A program made the translations under genes and the position numbers. A model generated the notes under the pieces. It worked only from the letters and a program-made list of their open reading frames with translations, was not told where the DNA came from and did no database searches. 64,000 nt of DNA from Kribbella italica (GTDB lineage Bacteria; Actinomycetota; Actinomycetes; Propionibacteriales; Kribbellaceae), in contig NZ_JACHMY010000001.1 in NCBI RefSeq assembly GCF_014205135.1, forward strand, positions 4,402,001 through 4,466,000. The letters are read 5' to 3'. Below, piece after piece: positions 51,818 through 59,765 of this stretch (position 1 is its first letter; every line of letters begins with the position of its first letter).

Positions 51818-52756
51818 ATGACTGAGACTGCCGCGCACGCCTGGGGCTTCGGCCTCGCCACCGTCACCGAGTCGGGCTCGGTGCTCGACGTCTGGTACCC
51901 GGCGCCCGAGCTGGGCACCGCGCCGGCGGACGTGAAGGCGCCGGCCGAGCTGATCGCTGCCGAGGGCAACGACGACCTGCGCAAGGTCCGCCGTGAGGTG
52001 GTCAAGGCCGAGATCGCGCTGGACGCCGCTCCCGACGGTACGGCGGACGCCTACCTGCGGTTGCACCTGCTGTCGCACCGTCTGGTCCGCCCGCACGGCG
52101 TCAACCTGGACGGCATCTTCGGCGCCCTGCCGAACAACGCCTGGACGTCGCACGGCCCGGTCCCGGTCGACCAGGTCGAGCAGGTCCGGCTGCGGGCGCG
52201 GGCCGCGGGCCTGCACCTGTCGGTGGCCAGCGTCGACAAGTTCCCCCGGATGACCGACTACGTCGTACCGTCCGGTGTCCGGATCGGCGACGCGGACCGG
52301 GTCCGCCTCGGCGCGCATCTGGCCGAGGGCACCACCGTGATGCACGAGGGCTTCGTGAACTTCAACGCCGGCACCCTCGGCACGTCGATGGTCGAGGGCC
52401 GGATCGTGGCCGGTGTGGTGGTCGACGACGGCAGCGACATCGGCGCCGGCGCGTCGATCATGGGCACGCTGTCCGGCGGCGGCAAGCAGGTCGTCTCGAT
52501 CGGCAAGCGCTGCCTGCTCGGCGCGAACGGCGGGATCGGCATCTCGCTCGGTGACGACTGCGTGGTCGAGGCGGGGCTGTACGTGACGGCCGGTACGAAG
52601 GTGACGCTGCCGGACGGCGCCGTCGTCAAGGCGCGCGACCTGTCCGGCCGGCCGGGCCTGCTCTACCTGCGCAACTCGGTCACCGGTGCCGTCGAGGCGC
52701 GGCCGCGGCAGGGCGAGGGCATCACGCTCAACGAGGCCCTGCACGCGAACGCGTGA
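51818..52756 (+). CDS. dapD: 2,3,4,5-tetrahydropyridine-2,6-dicarboxylate N-succinyltransferase (actinobacterial)
   Basis: The 312-residue left-handed beta-helix enzyme transfers succinate from succinyl-CoA to tetrahydrodipicolinate in lysine/DAP synthesis. The N-terminal AHAWGFGLATVTESGSVLD is of the actinobacterial DapD form. The hexapeptide region (residues about 145-260, with GTTVMHEGFVNFNAGTLGTS and GGIGISLGDDCVVEAGLYV) binds succinyl-CoA. It starts 90 bases from the divergent kinase gene. dapE, its pathway partner, lies at 37221. Confidence 0.95.
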   Translation: MTETAAHAWGFGLATVTESGSVLDVWYPAPELGTAPADVKAPAELIAAEGNDDLRKVRREVVKAEIALDAAPDGTADAYLRLHLLSHRLVRPHGVNLDGIFGALPNNAWTSHGPVPVDQVEQVRLRARAAGLHLSVASVDKFPRMTDYVVPSGVRIGDADRVRLGAHLAEGTTVMHEGFVNFNAGTLGTSMVEGRIVAGVVVDDGSDIGAGASIMGTLSGGGKQVVSIGKRCLLGANGGIGISLGDDCVVEAGLYVTAGTKVTLPDGAVVKARDLSGRPGLLYLRNSVTGAVEARPRQGEGITLNEALHANA

Positions 52757-52883
52757 TCATCCTTTGTGACGATTTTCCCCCGGTGGCGGCCGCCACCGCG
52801 AACCTGCCGGGGCCGCCACACGTCAACCACTTCGTGACCAACTATCCGGAACCCGGGCCCGCCCCCCGCACGTTGGGAGCGGT

Positions 52884-53861
52884 ATGCCGGTGAATCGTGG
52901 AGTGATCGTCGCCGTCGGCGCGATCGGCGCGCTCGCGCTGGCCGTCGGCGGCGCGATCGCGTGGGTCGGCGGCCAGGGCATCGGGCCGCTGATCCCGCCC
53001 CGGGAGCAGTGCGAGGCGACCGTCAACGGGACCACCGTGACGCTCGACCTGGAGCAGGCCCAGTGGGCCGCGGTGATCAGCGGCGTCGCCGTACGGCGTG
53101 GACTGCCGCCGCGGGCGGCCACGATCGCGCTCGCGACGGCGTACCAGGAATCCGGCCTGCGCAACCTGGCGCACGGCGACCGGGACTCGCTCGGGCTGTT
53201 CCAGCAGCGGCCGTCGATGGGCTGGGGCACGGCCGCGCAGGTCCGGGACCCGCACTACGCGGCGTGGAAGTTCTACGACGCGCTGGTGAAGATCAAGGGC
53301 TACGAGAAGCTCGCGGTGACGGTCGCGGCCGACCGGGTCCAGCGCAGCGCCTTCCCCAACGCGTACGCCGACCACGAGGGCGACGCGCGGATCCTGGCCT
53401 CGGCGCTGACCGGGCAGACCAAGGGCGCGTTCAGCTGCACGCTGGACAACCCGTCCGGCGCGGTCGAGACGATCGGCGCGAACGGCCTGACGCCGCGGGC
53501 CGACGCGGTGCGGCAGGACCTGGCCAAGACGTTCGGCAAGCTGTCCACCGGCGGGTACGCCGAAGGCGGCGTCCGGTCGGGGCACATGGAGGGCTCGGCG
53601 CACTACGACGGCCGGGCGGTCGACATCTTCGTCAAGCCGATCTCGGCGGCGAACACGACCCGCGGCTGGGCGCTGGCGCAGTACCTGGTCGCCCAGGCGG
53701 ACCGGCTGAAGATCAAGACCGTCATCTTCAGCGACAGGATCTGGACCGCGGGCGGCCGCTCGGACAGCGGCTGGCGCGACTACCAGGCGCCGGACCGGAC
53801 CGGGAACCGCGACACCCTGCGGCATCTCGACCACGTGCACGTCGACGTAGTCGACCAATAG
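52884..53861 (+). CDS. Membrane-anchored protein with lysozyme/transglycosylase-like fold
   Basis: The 325-residue protein has an N-terminal signal-anchor (about residues 6-30). A helical domain follows, with AATIALATAYQESGLRNLAHG near residue 78 and LGLFQQRPSMGWGTAAQV near residue 108. The ES-x-L and GLFQ patterns recall lytic transglycosylase/lysozyme catalytic regions. The C-terminal part has HYDGRAVDIFVKP and HLDHVHVD, a peptidase- or hydrolase-like His/Asp cluster. Actinobacterial relatives are often mislabelled 'heavy metal transporter'. A cell-wall role is plausible. Confidence 0.72.
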   Translation: MPVNRGVIVAVGAIGALALAVGGAIAWVGGQGIGPLIPPREQCEATVNGTTVTLDLEQAQWAAVISGVAVRRGLPPRAATIALATAYQESGLRNLAHGDRDSLGLFQQRPSMGWGTAAQVRDPHYAAWKFYDALVKIKGYEKLAVTVAADRVQRSAFPNAYADHEGDARILASALTGQTKGAFSCTLDNPSGAVETIGANGLTPRADAVRQDLAKTFGKLSTGGYAEGGVRSGHMEGSAHYDGRAVDIFVKPISAANTTRGWALAQYLVAQADRLKIKTVIFSDRIWTAGGRSDSGWRDYQAPDRTGNRDTLRHLDHVHVDVVDQ

Positions 53862-53871
53862 GACACAGCAA

Positions 53872-53905
53872 AACTGCGGTGCACCTGTGCCGGTGCACCG
53901 CAGTT
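53872..53905. terminator. Bidirectional terminator between convergent genes
   Basis: AACTGCGGTGCACC (53872-53885) pairs perfectly with GGTGCACCGCAGTT (53892-53905) around a 6-base loop. TTC TTC follows on the plus strand and TTTTGCTG on the minus strand. It serves the lysozyme-like gene and the ferredoxin gene. Confidence 0.85.
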
Positions 53906-53923
53906 CTTCAAGCTGGAACTAGC

Positions 53924-54250
53924 TCACTCGTCGTGCTCCTGCGGGGGGAGGGCGGCGATGAACGCGTGGTCCTTGTCGATCTTGCCGAGCTTCGACGCGC
54001 CACCGGGCGAGCCGAGGTCGTTGAAGAAGTCGACGTTCGCCGTGTAGTAGTCCTTCCACTGCTCCGGCGTGTCGTCCTCGTAGTAGATCGCCTCGACCGG
54101 GCAGACCGGCTCGCACGCTCCGCAGTCGACGCACTCGTCGGGGTGGATGTAGAGCATCCGGTTGCCCTCGTAGATGCAGTCGACCGGGCACTCCTCGACA
54201 CACGCGAGGTCCTTGAGGTCAACACACGGCTGCGCGATGACGTAAGTCAC
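53924..54250 (-). CDS. fdxA: Seven-iron ferredoxin (3Fe-4S/4Fe-4S)
   Basis: The 108-residue ferredoxin has cysteines Cys9, Cys17 and Cys21 with CIYEG after them, and a second CVDCGACEPVCP cluster near residue 40. This is the seven-iron pattern of actinobacterial FdxA/FdxC. A C-terminal extension with EQWKDYYTANVDFFNDLG is typical of the group. It transfers electrons to P450s or other oxidoreductases. In M. tuberculosis the homologue (Rv1177) is next to dapC; here no dapC follows. Confidence 0.95.
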   Translation of the reverse strand: MTYVIAQPCVDLKDLACVEECPVDCIYEGNRMLYIHPDECVDCGACEPVCPVEAIYYEDDTPEQWKDYYTANVDFFNDLGSPGGASKLGKIDKDHAFIAALPPQEHDE

Positions 54251-54366
54251 TGGGTACTCCTCCTATGGCCGGCAAGCGCAGCGGTCGGGAAAATGCTGCG
54301 GTGCGGTAGTGCTCGGTTCTCTAGTATCACGGTAGTAGATGACCCACTCTGCCAGGAGTCCGCATC

Positions 54367-55296
54367 GTGTCAGGCCTCAGCACCCGTGATATCGGCCACC
54401 GTGTCGTGGTCCGCCACCGGCTGGACGGCGGTCAGGCGACCGACGTCATCGGGGTGCTGCAGTCGTACGACGAGCAGACCCTGGAGGTCCGTCACGCCGA
54501 CAGTACGCCGTACCGGATCCACCAGACCGCCGTGGTGGCGGCCAAGCCGATCCCCCCGATGCCGCTGCGGCGGGTGGACGTGGAGCAGCTGTTCCTGACC
54601 ACCGCGCTCGGCCGGCCGGCGGTCGAGACCCTGTACGTCGGCGAGTGGTTGCTGAGGGCGTCCGGCGGTTGGACCGGCCGGGGGAACTCGGTGCTCCCGG
54701 CTGGTGACCCCGGGTTGCCGTTCAGTGACGCGGCCAAGCAGGTGGAGGCGTTCTACCTGGAGCGGGCGCTGCCGCCGCTGGCGCTGGCGCGGATCGGCTA
54801 CCCGGAGTTCGAGGAGTTCACCGGGCTGGGCTGGATCGACGCACGGCCGGCGAAATCCGACGCGCTGGTCCTGCACACGACGCTGGACCACGTGAACGGC
54901 GTACCGGCGTACGAGGTGCTGGTGGCGGGCCGGCCGGACGCGGAGTGGTACGAGGCCGCTTTCGACGACCAGGTGCCCGCCACAGCCCCGCCGGTGATGG
55001 AGGGCGCACCCAAGGCCGCCTTCGCCTCGGTGGAGCTCGACGGGCGCGTGGTGGCCGTCGCGCGGGGGTCGATGACGGGGCACTGGCTCGGAGTGGACGC
55101 GGTGCGGGTCGATCCGGCGTACCGGCGGCGTGGTCTGGCGACAGCACTCGTGCAGGGCCTGGCGCGCTGGGCCGGGCCTGCGGGCGGTCGCAGGACCTAC
55201 CTGGAGGTCGAGGAGGAGAACGTGGGGGCCCTGACCATCTACACGGCTCTCGGGTACGTCGAGGCGTACCGCTACCGCTATCTGACCAGCCGATAG
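54367..55296 (+). CDS. GNAT acetyltransferase with N-terminal SH3-like domain
   Basis: The 309-residue protein starts with a 60-residue beta-rich domain (GHRVVVRHRLDGGQATDVIG). A large GNAT region ends with VDPAYRRRGLATALVQGLA near residue 255, the acetyl-CoA-binding signature, and VGALTIYTALGYVEAYRY at the C-terminus. The same two-part layout is conserved in actinobacteria beside the ferredoxin gene. The acceptor is unknown. The GTG start lies opposite fdxA and the stop overlaps the convergent MFS gene by 19 bases. Confidence 0.87.
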   Translation: MSGLSTRDIGHRVVVRHRLDGGQATDVIGVLQSYDEQTLEVRHADSTPYRIHQTAVVAAKPIPPMPLRRVDVEQLFLTTALGRPAVETLYVGEWLLRASGGWTGRGNSVLPAGDPGLPFSDAAKQVEAFYLERALPPLALARIGYPEFEEFTGLGWIDARPAKSDALVLHTTLDHVNGVPAYEVLVAGRPDAEWYEAAFDDQVPATAPPVMEGAPKAAFASVELDGRVVAVARGSMTGHWLGVDAVRVDPAYRRRGLATALVQGLARWAGPAGGRRTYLEVEEENVGALTIYTALGYVEAYRYRYLTSR

Positions 55297-56660
55297 GACG
55301 CCAGCGCGCCGATCACGCTCAGAGCGGCGAACCCGGCCAGTACGACGCTGAGCGCGTGCTGCGGGTCCGTGCTCAGGCTGGAGTAGACCGCTCCGGCCAG
55401 GGCGACTCCGAAGGCACCGGAGAGCTGGGCGTTGGTGGCGACCACTCCGGACAGGTCGGCGGCGTACTGGGTGGGCATGCTCGAGGTGATGCCGCCGATC
55501 AGGGTGTTGGCGCTGATGCCCAGGCCGAGGCCGCCTACGCCGAGCAGGGCGAACAGGAGAGGGCCTGACGTGCCGCCTGCTTGCAGGTAGGTGAGGACGG
55601 CCAGGTAGCCCACGCCCAGGATCGAGCAGCCGAGTACGGGGAGCCAGAGGATGCCCTCGGGGAGTCTGGGGAGCAGTGGGCCGGCGATGCCGAAGGCGGC
55701 GACCCAGACGACCATGGCCAGGCCCGAGTACGCCGGACTCTTGCCGAGGCCTTGCTGGAGGTAGAGGGCCAGCACGAAGAGCAGGGCGAAGTACGAGCCG
55801 GTGGTGGCGCCGTGGGCGAGCAGGCCGGCTCGGACGCGGCGGTTGTGGAGGAGCTGGCGGGCGATCAGGGGACGGCCTCCGGATGCGGCTGCCCGGCGTT
55901 CGCCGTACTCGAAGAGGGCCAGGGCGGGGAGGCTGAGGGCCAGGCTGATCCAGGACCAGGTGGGCCAGCCGCGTTCGGAGCCGAGGAGGAGAGGGACGAT
56001 CACCAGGAGGACCGTGGCGGACAGGGTGAGGACTCCCCTGGCGTCCAGGGGCTGTTTGGTGCCGCGGGTGGGGTCGAGGTGGCGGAGGCCCGCGATGGTG
56101 AGGGCGATGCCGATCGGGACGTTGACGAGGAAGATCGGGCGCCAGCTCGTGCCGAACAGGTCGGCGGAGATCAGGACGCCGCCGAGGACCTGACCGGCGA
56201 CCGCGCCGCCGGACAGGGCGATCGAGAACCAGCCGAGGGCCTTGACGCGGTCGCGACCGGCGTACGAGAGCTGGATGCCGCTGAGGACCTGCGGGACCAT
56301 CAGCGCGGCTCCAGCGCCCTGGAGGAAGCGGGCGACGGTGAGCGCGCGGATGTCGGGGGCGAGACCGCAGGCCAGGGAGGCGAGGGTGAACAGCTGCAGG
56401 CCCGCGAGGAAGACGCGGCGGTAGCCGATCGACGAGCCGAGGCGGGCGCCGGTGACGAGCAGCACCGCGAAGGCGACGACGTACGCCGAGACGACGAGCG
56501 CCGCCTGGCCTTCGGTGGCGTGGAGATCGGTCTGCAGGGCCGGGGCGGCGATGTTGGCGACGGCTGTGTCGACGTTGGCCATGAACTGGCCGGTCAGGAG
56601 GACGGCGAGCATGGCGCCGCGGCTGGGAGTGGTCGTCTGGCTGGTTGTCCGCACTGTCAC
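55278..56660 (-). CDS. MFS transporter (DHA2-type, 14-helix)
   Basis: The 460-residue protein has the 14-helix drug:H+ antiporter-2 layout. It begins MLAVLLTGQFMANVDTAVAN, with the DTAIVNVA-like signature, then TGARLGSSIGYRRVFLAGLQ (A-motif) near residue 70 and GAGAALMVPQVLSGIQ near residue 115 (C-motif region). Such transporters export drugs and secondary metabolites. It starts 57 bases from the divergent MazF-like gene. Specificity unknown. Confidence 0.9.
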   Translation of the reverse strand: MTVRTTSQTTTPSRGAMLAVLLTGQFMANVDTAVANIAAPALQTDLHATEGQAALVVSAYVVAFAVLLVTGARLGSSIGYRRVFLAGLQLFTLASLACGLAPDIRALTVARFLQGAGAALMVPQVLSGIQLSYAGRDRVKALGWFSIALSGGAVAGQVLGGVLISADLFGTSWRPIFLVNVPIGIALTIAGLRHLDPTRGTKQPLDARGVLTLSATVLLVIVPLLLGSERGWPTWSWISLALSLPALALFEYGERRAAASGGRPLIARQLLHNRRVRAGLLAHGATTGSYFALLFVLALYLQQGLGKSPAYSGLAMVVWVAAFGIAGPLLPRLPEGILWLPVLGCSILGVGYLAVLTYLQAGGTSGPLLFALLGVGGLGLGISANTLIGGITSSMPTQYAADLSGVVATNAQLSGAFGVALAGAVYSSLSTDPQHALSVVLAGFAALSVIGALASYRLVR

Positions 56661-56716
56661 GGGGGTGGAACGCGCGGAACGGTTGTCGTGTGAGGACGGC
56701 GTACTAGGGTCTGCTC

Positions 56717-57154
56717 ATGGCGGACCATGTGGTTGAGCGGCCGGAGTACCCGGGTGACTACGAGGGGACCGTGCGGGTCGAGTACACGCCGCACCCCGAT
56801 GACGGGGTGGCGGACCCGGGCGAGATCGTGTGGACCTGGGTGCCGTTCGAGGAGGACCACAGCCGCGGCAAGGACCGCCCGGTGCTGGTCGTCGGCTCCG
56901 ACGGGGCGTACCTGCTGGCGCTGATCCTCACCAGCAAGGACCACGACCGCGACGCCGCCGACGAGGCGCGCTGGGGGCGGGTCTGGCTCGACATCGGCAG
57001 CGGGCCGTGGGACAAGGAGAACCGCAACAGCGAGGTCCGCCTCGACCGGGTGCTGCGGGTGGAGCCGGGCCAGGTCCGCCGCGAGGGTGCTGTGATTAGC
57101 GAAGACATTTTCGACCAGGTCGCCCAAGAACTGCACGAACTACACCGCGCTTGA
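56717..57154 (+). CDS. PemK/MazF-like toxin family protein, no adjacent antitoxin
   Basis: The 145-residue protein has the MazF-fold core: EIVWTWVPFEEDHSRGKDRPVLVVG near residues 40-62 (quoted in pieces: EIVWTWVPF, KDRPVLVVG), a TSKDHD turn, and RLDRVLRVEPGQVRREGAVI near the C-terminus. In this family the RPVLVV strand and a following Ser/Thr are active-site elements of mRNA interferases. No small antitoxin gene lies beside it, so it may be a non-toxic relative. A 16-base-pair terminator follows at 57285-57320. Confidence 0.75.
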   Translation: MADHVVERPEYPGDYEGTVRVEYTPHPDDGVADPGEIVWTWVPFEEDHSRGKDRPVLVVGSDGAYLLALILTSKDHDRDAADEARWGRVWLDIGSGPWDKENRNSEVRLDRVLRVEPGQVRREGAVISEDIFDQVAQELHELHRA

Positions 57155-57284
57155 CACCAGCACACGCACTGCCCTCACCTCGCCGCAGGCTCCAACGGCT
57201 ACTGCGGTGGGGTCGGGGCCCAGCTGATGCGGGGGGCGCCTCCGGCGGCGATCGCCGTCCCCGCCCCCATCCCCGCTCACCAAC

Positions 57285-57320
57285 GACAAGAGCCGCCTGG
57301 GGATCCAGGCGGCTCTTGTC
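57285..57320. terminator. Bidirectional terminator, perfect 16-bp stem
   Basis: GACAAGAGCCGCCTGG (57285-57300) pairs perfectly with CCAGGCGGCTCTTGTC (57305-57320) around GGAT. It separates the MazF-like gene (plus) from the VanW gene (minus). The remaining 130 bases of the gap show no gene. Confidence 0.85.
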
Positions 57321-57326
57321 CTTGGT

Positions 57327-59105
57327 TCAGCTCGGTGGGCGGGTGCTGCCGGTGGGCTTGCCCGTGCCCGGGGTCGGGGGCGTGTCCGGGGTGTTCGGCG
57401 GGGTCGGCGTGCCCGGCTTCGGGCCGCAGCGGATGTCGTCGGCGGCGTTGTAGTTGGTGGTGAAGGACTCGGTCTTCACGCGGGCGCCGTTCTTGGCGAA
57501 GTAGCGGTAGATCTTGATGTCGAAACCGCCGGTCGGGGCCTGCGGGCGGCAGCCCGCCTCCTGGCTGTAGACCAGGCCGGGCGAGCGGAAGTTGTACTTC
57601 GCCGACTGGCCGGCGGTGACGTCCCAGACCTTCGTACCCCAGATCTTCACCGTCAGGCTGCCCTGCTTGCCGGGCGTCGAGGCGGAGAAGATGGTCTGCA
57701 CGAAGACCCCGTGCCCGGAGTCGTTCTGGAACTTCAGGTCCACCGACGGCCACGCCACGGTCGCCTCGCGGCCGACCGGGTAGCGGTTGATGTAGACGCT
57801 GTGCGCCTTGTGCTCGACGTCCTTGAGCCCGGCGAAGAAGGCCGCGTTGAAGGTCGTGGTCGCCGACTGCGAGACACCGCCGCCGAGGTCGAGCACGAAC
57901 TTGCCGCCGTTGATGATGTTGCCCTCGGTGAAGCCGTTCTCCTTGGTCCGCTCGCCGACGATCTTGTTCAGGCTGAACGTCTCGTTCGGCTTGAGCAGGG
58001 CGCCGTTGATCTTGCGGGCCGCGGTCCCGATGTTCACGTTGCGGTACTCGGCGTGCGGGAAGCGGGTGGTCGCCTGCCCCATCACCTCTTTGATCCCGAG
58101 CGCCTGCGCGGCCTCGGTGGTCAGCGCGGCCTTCGACTTGGCCAGCCCGACCGACGCCTTCCGCTCACCTTCGCCCTTCGGCAGGATCGACAGGATGGCC
58201 GGGACCACCTTGTCCCGCGCGACGATCTCGCCGTCGACCGCGGGCACCACCCGCGGGCGGCCGCCGGCGATCTGGATCGTGGCGTCCTTCGGCAGCGTCT
58301 CGAGGTCCTTGAACCGCTTCTTGAACAGCGGCTCGAGCTTCTTCGCGTCCAGGCTCGGGGTGAACTTGCCGTCCTTGGCGACCAGCTTCAGCGCCGGCGC
58401 CAGCTCCTGCGGGGTGAGGTTGACGCCCTTGTCACCGACGGTGAGCCGGACCGGACCGGACATCGCCGGCTCGGCGTACTCCTTCATCGCCTTGGTGATC
58501 GCGTCCGTCCCGGCCTGCGGCTTGGTCACGCCGACCGGCAGGTCCTTCGGGTTCCCGTCGGAGGGGAACCCGGACACCACGGTCTCGGTGGCCTTGTCGT
58601 TGTCGAGCTTCAGCCCGTCCGCCGGCGCGTGCTGGACGGCCTTGGCGTCGGGGAACGTGATCGTGCCCTCGGTGGCCGGGCGGTTGACCTGCCCGGCGAG
58701 CTTCTCGACGGCGGCCTTCAGCTTGCCCTCGTCCTTGGCGACCACCGGCGCGACCGCGTCACCGCCGGTCAGCACCTGCCACATCCGGGCCGGGTTCAGG
58801 CTGCGGCCCGCACCGGCGTCGGCAACGGTCGCGTCCACGTCGAGGCTGAGTCCGGCGTCGGCCGGCTTCACCTGGTACGTCGAGTCGCCGGCCTTGAGCT
58901 TGATCGGCAGCTTGAGCCGGTCGTCGATCCCCGCCTGCAGCTTGGCCTTGGCCTCGTCCTCGGACAGTCCGCCGAGCTCGATGCCCAGCACCGTCGTGTC
59001 CCCCGGTACCTTGTCGCCGGTCAGCGCGAACGCCACGCCGTACACGACGACGAGCACTCCGAACCCCGCCGCGGCGATGATCCCCGCGAGCTTGTTTCTC
59101 CCCAC
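57327..59105 (-). CDS. VanW family protein with PG-binding domain
   Basis: The 592-residue protein has a signal-anchor (residues 7-30) and a peptidoglycan-binding-like domain (VLGIELGGLSEDEAKAKLQ). A repeated beta segment precedes the VanW domain (residues about 340-500) with FPHAEYRNVNIGTAARKING, PNETFSLNKIVGERT and GGGVSQSATTTFNAAFFAG. A Pro/Thr-rich tail of 35 residues follows, with one pair of cysteines near the end. VanW proteins associate with the cell wall; their enzymatic role is unclear. Strong terminator just downstream. Confidence 0.9.
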   Translation of the reverse strand: MGRNKLAGIIAAAGFGVLVVVYGVAFALTGDKVPGDTTVLGIELGGLSEDEAKAKLQAGIDDRLKLPIKLKAGDSTYQVKPADAGLSLDVDATVADAGAGRSLNPARMWQVLTGGDAVAPVVAKDEGKLKAAVEKLAGQVNRPATEGTITFPDAKAVQHAPADGLKLDNDKATETVVSGFPSDGNPKDLPVGVTKPQAGTDAITKAMKEYAEPAMSGPVRLTVGDKGVNLTPQELAPALKLVAKDGKFTPSLDAKKLEPLFKKRFKDLETLPKDATIQIAGGRPRVVPAVDGEIVARDKVVPAILSILPKGEGERKASVGLAKSKAALTTEAAQALGIKEVMGQATTRFPHAEYRNVNIGTAARKINGALLKPNETFSLNKIVGERTKENGFTEGNIINGGKFVLDLGGGVSQSATTTFNAAFFAGLKDVEHKAHSVYINRYPVGREATVAWPSVDLKFQNDSGHGVFVQTIFSASTPGKQGSLTVKIWGTKVWDVTAGQSAKYNFRSPGLVYSQEAGCRPQAPTGGFDIKIYRYFAKNGARVKTESFTTNYNAADDIRCGPKPGTPTPPNTPDTPPTPGTGKPTGSTRPPS

Positions 59106-59199
59106 CGGACAGAGTCCTCCTGCTCGAACCAGATGACAGACGGCACATCCTACGCGACCGGGGCCGACAGAAAAGCCGCCGATCTGCCCCTGGCTGCCC

Positions 59200-59709
59200 C
59201 TAGCTGCCCCTGAGGTCGCGGTACTGCCCCGCGTAGTAGATCAGGGCGTCGGGGTCATCGGTGGCGCCCAGGCTGAGCACCTCACCGACCACGATCGTGT
59301 GGTCACCGCCCTCGTACGTCGCCCAGGTGCGGCACTCCAGCCAGGCCGGCGCCCCGACCACCAGCGGGCAGCCGGTCTTCGGCCCGGGCACGGTCGGCAC
59401 CCCGTCGAACTGGCTGTAAAGGTCCCGCCCCGACCGGGCGAAACGCTCCGCGACCGCGTGCTCACCGGCAGCCAGCACCGAGACGGCCCAGTCCCCGCGG
59501 GACAGCACCGCCTCGTGCATCCGCACGCCTTTGTCCACGCAGACCAGGACCAGCGGCGGGTCCAGCGACACCGAGGTGAACGCGCTCGCCGTCATCGCGT
59601 GCGCGACCCCACCCTGCAGCGTGCTCATGATCGTGATGCCCGACGCAAACCGGCTCAGCGCCGTACGGAAGTCCGCGGGCGCGATGCTGCCACTGGAGTC
59701 CGGGGTCAC
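59200..59709 (-). CDS. Flavin reductase family protein
   Basis: The 169-residue FMN-binding split-barrel protein shows FRTALSRFASGITIMSTLQG at the start, MTASAFTSVSLDPPLVLVCV near residue 39 and the GDHTIVVGEVLSLG segment near residue 135. These match short-chain flavin reductases (HpaC type) that supply reduced flavin to two-component monooxygenases. No partner monooxygenase is adjacent. Starts with GTG. Confidence 0.9.
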   Translation of the reverse strand: MTPDSSGSIAPADFRTALSRFASGITIMSTLQGGVAHAMTASAFTSVSLDPPLVLVCVDKGVRMHEAVLSRGDWAVSVLAAGEHAVAERFARSGRDLYSQFDGVPTVPGPKTGCPLVVGAPAWLECRTWATYEGGDHTIVVGEVLSLGATDDPDALIYYAGQYRDLRGS

Positions 59710-59765
59710 TCCAGCAGCCTAAGACCCACCAGTAGCTGACGTCTCAACCCGGCGTGTGGCCCGAG

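Noticed and set aside
57711..59213. A 500-residue plus-strand open frame across the VanW gene
   Set aside because: It lies opposite a real VanW coding sequence; its peptide is Arg/Leu/Gly-rich, as expected from the reverse of GC-rich codons, and shows no family motif.
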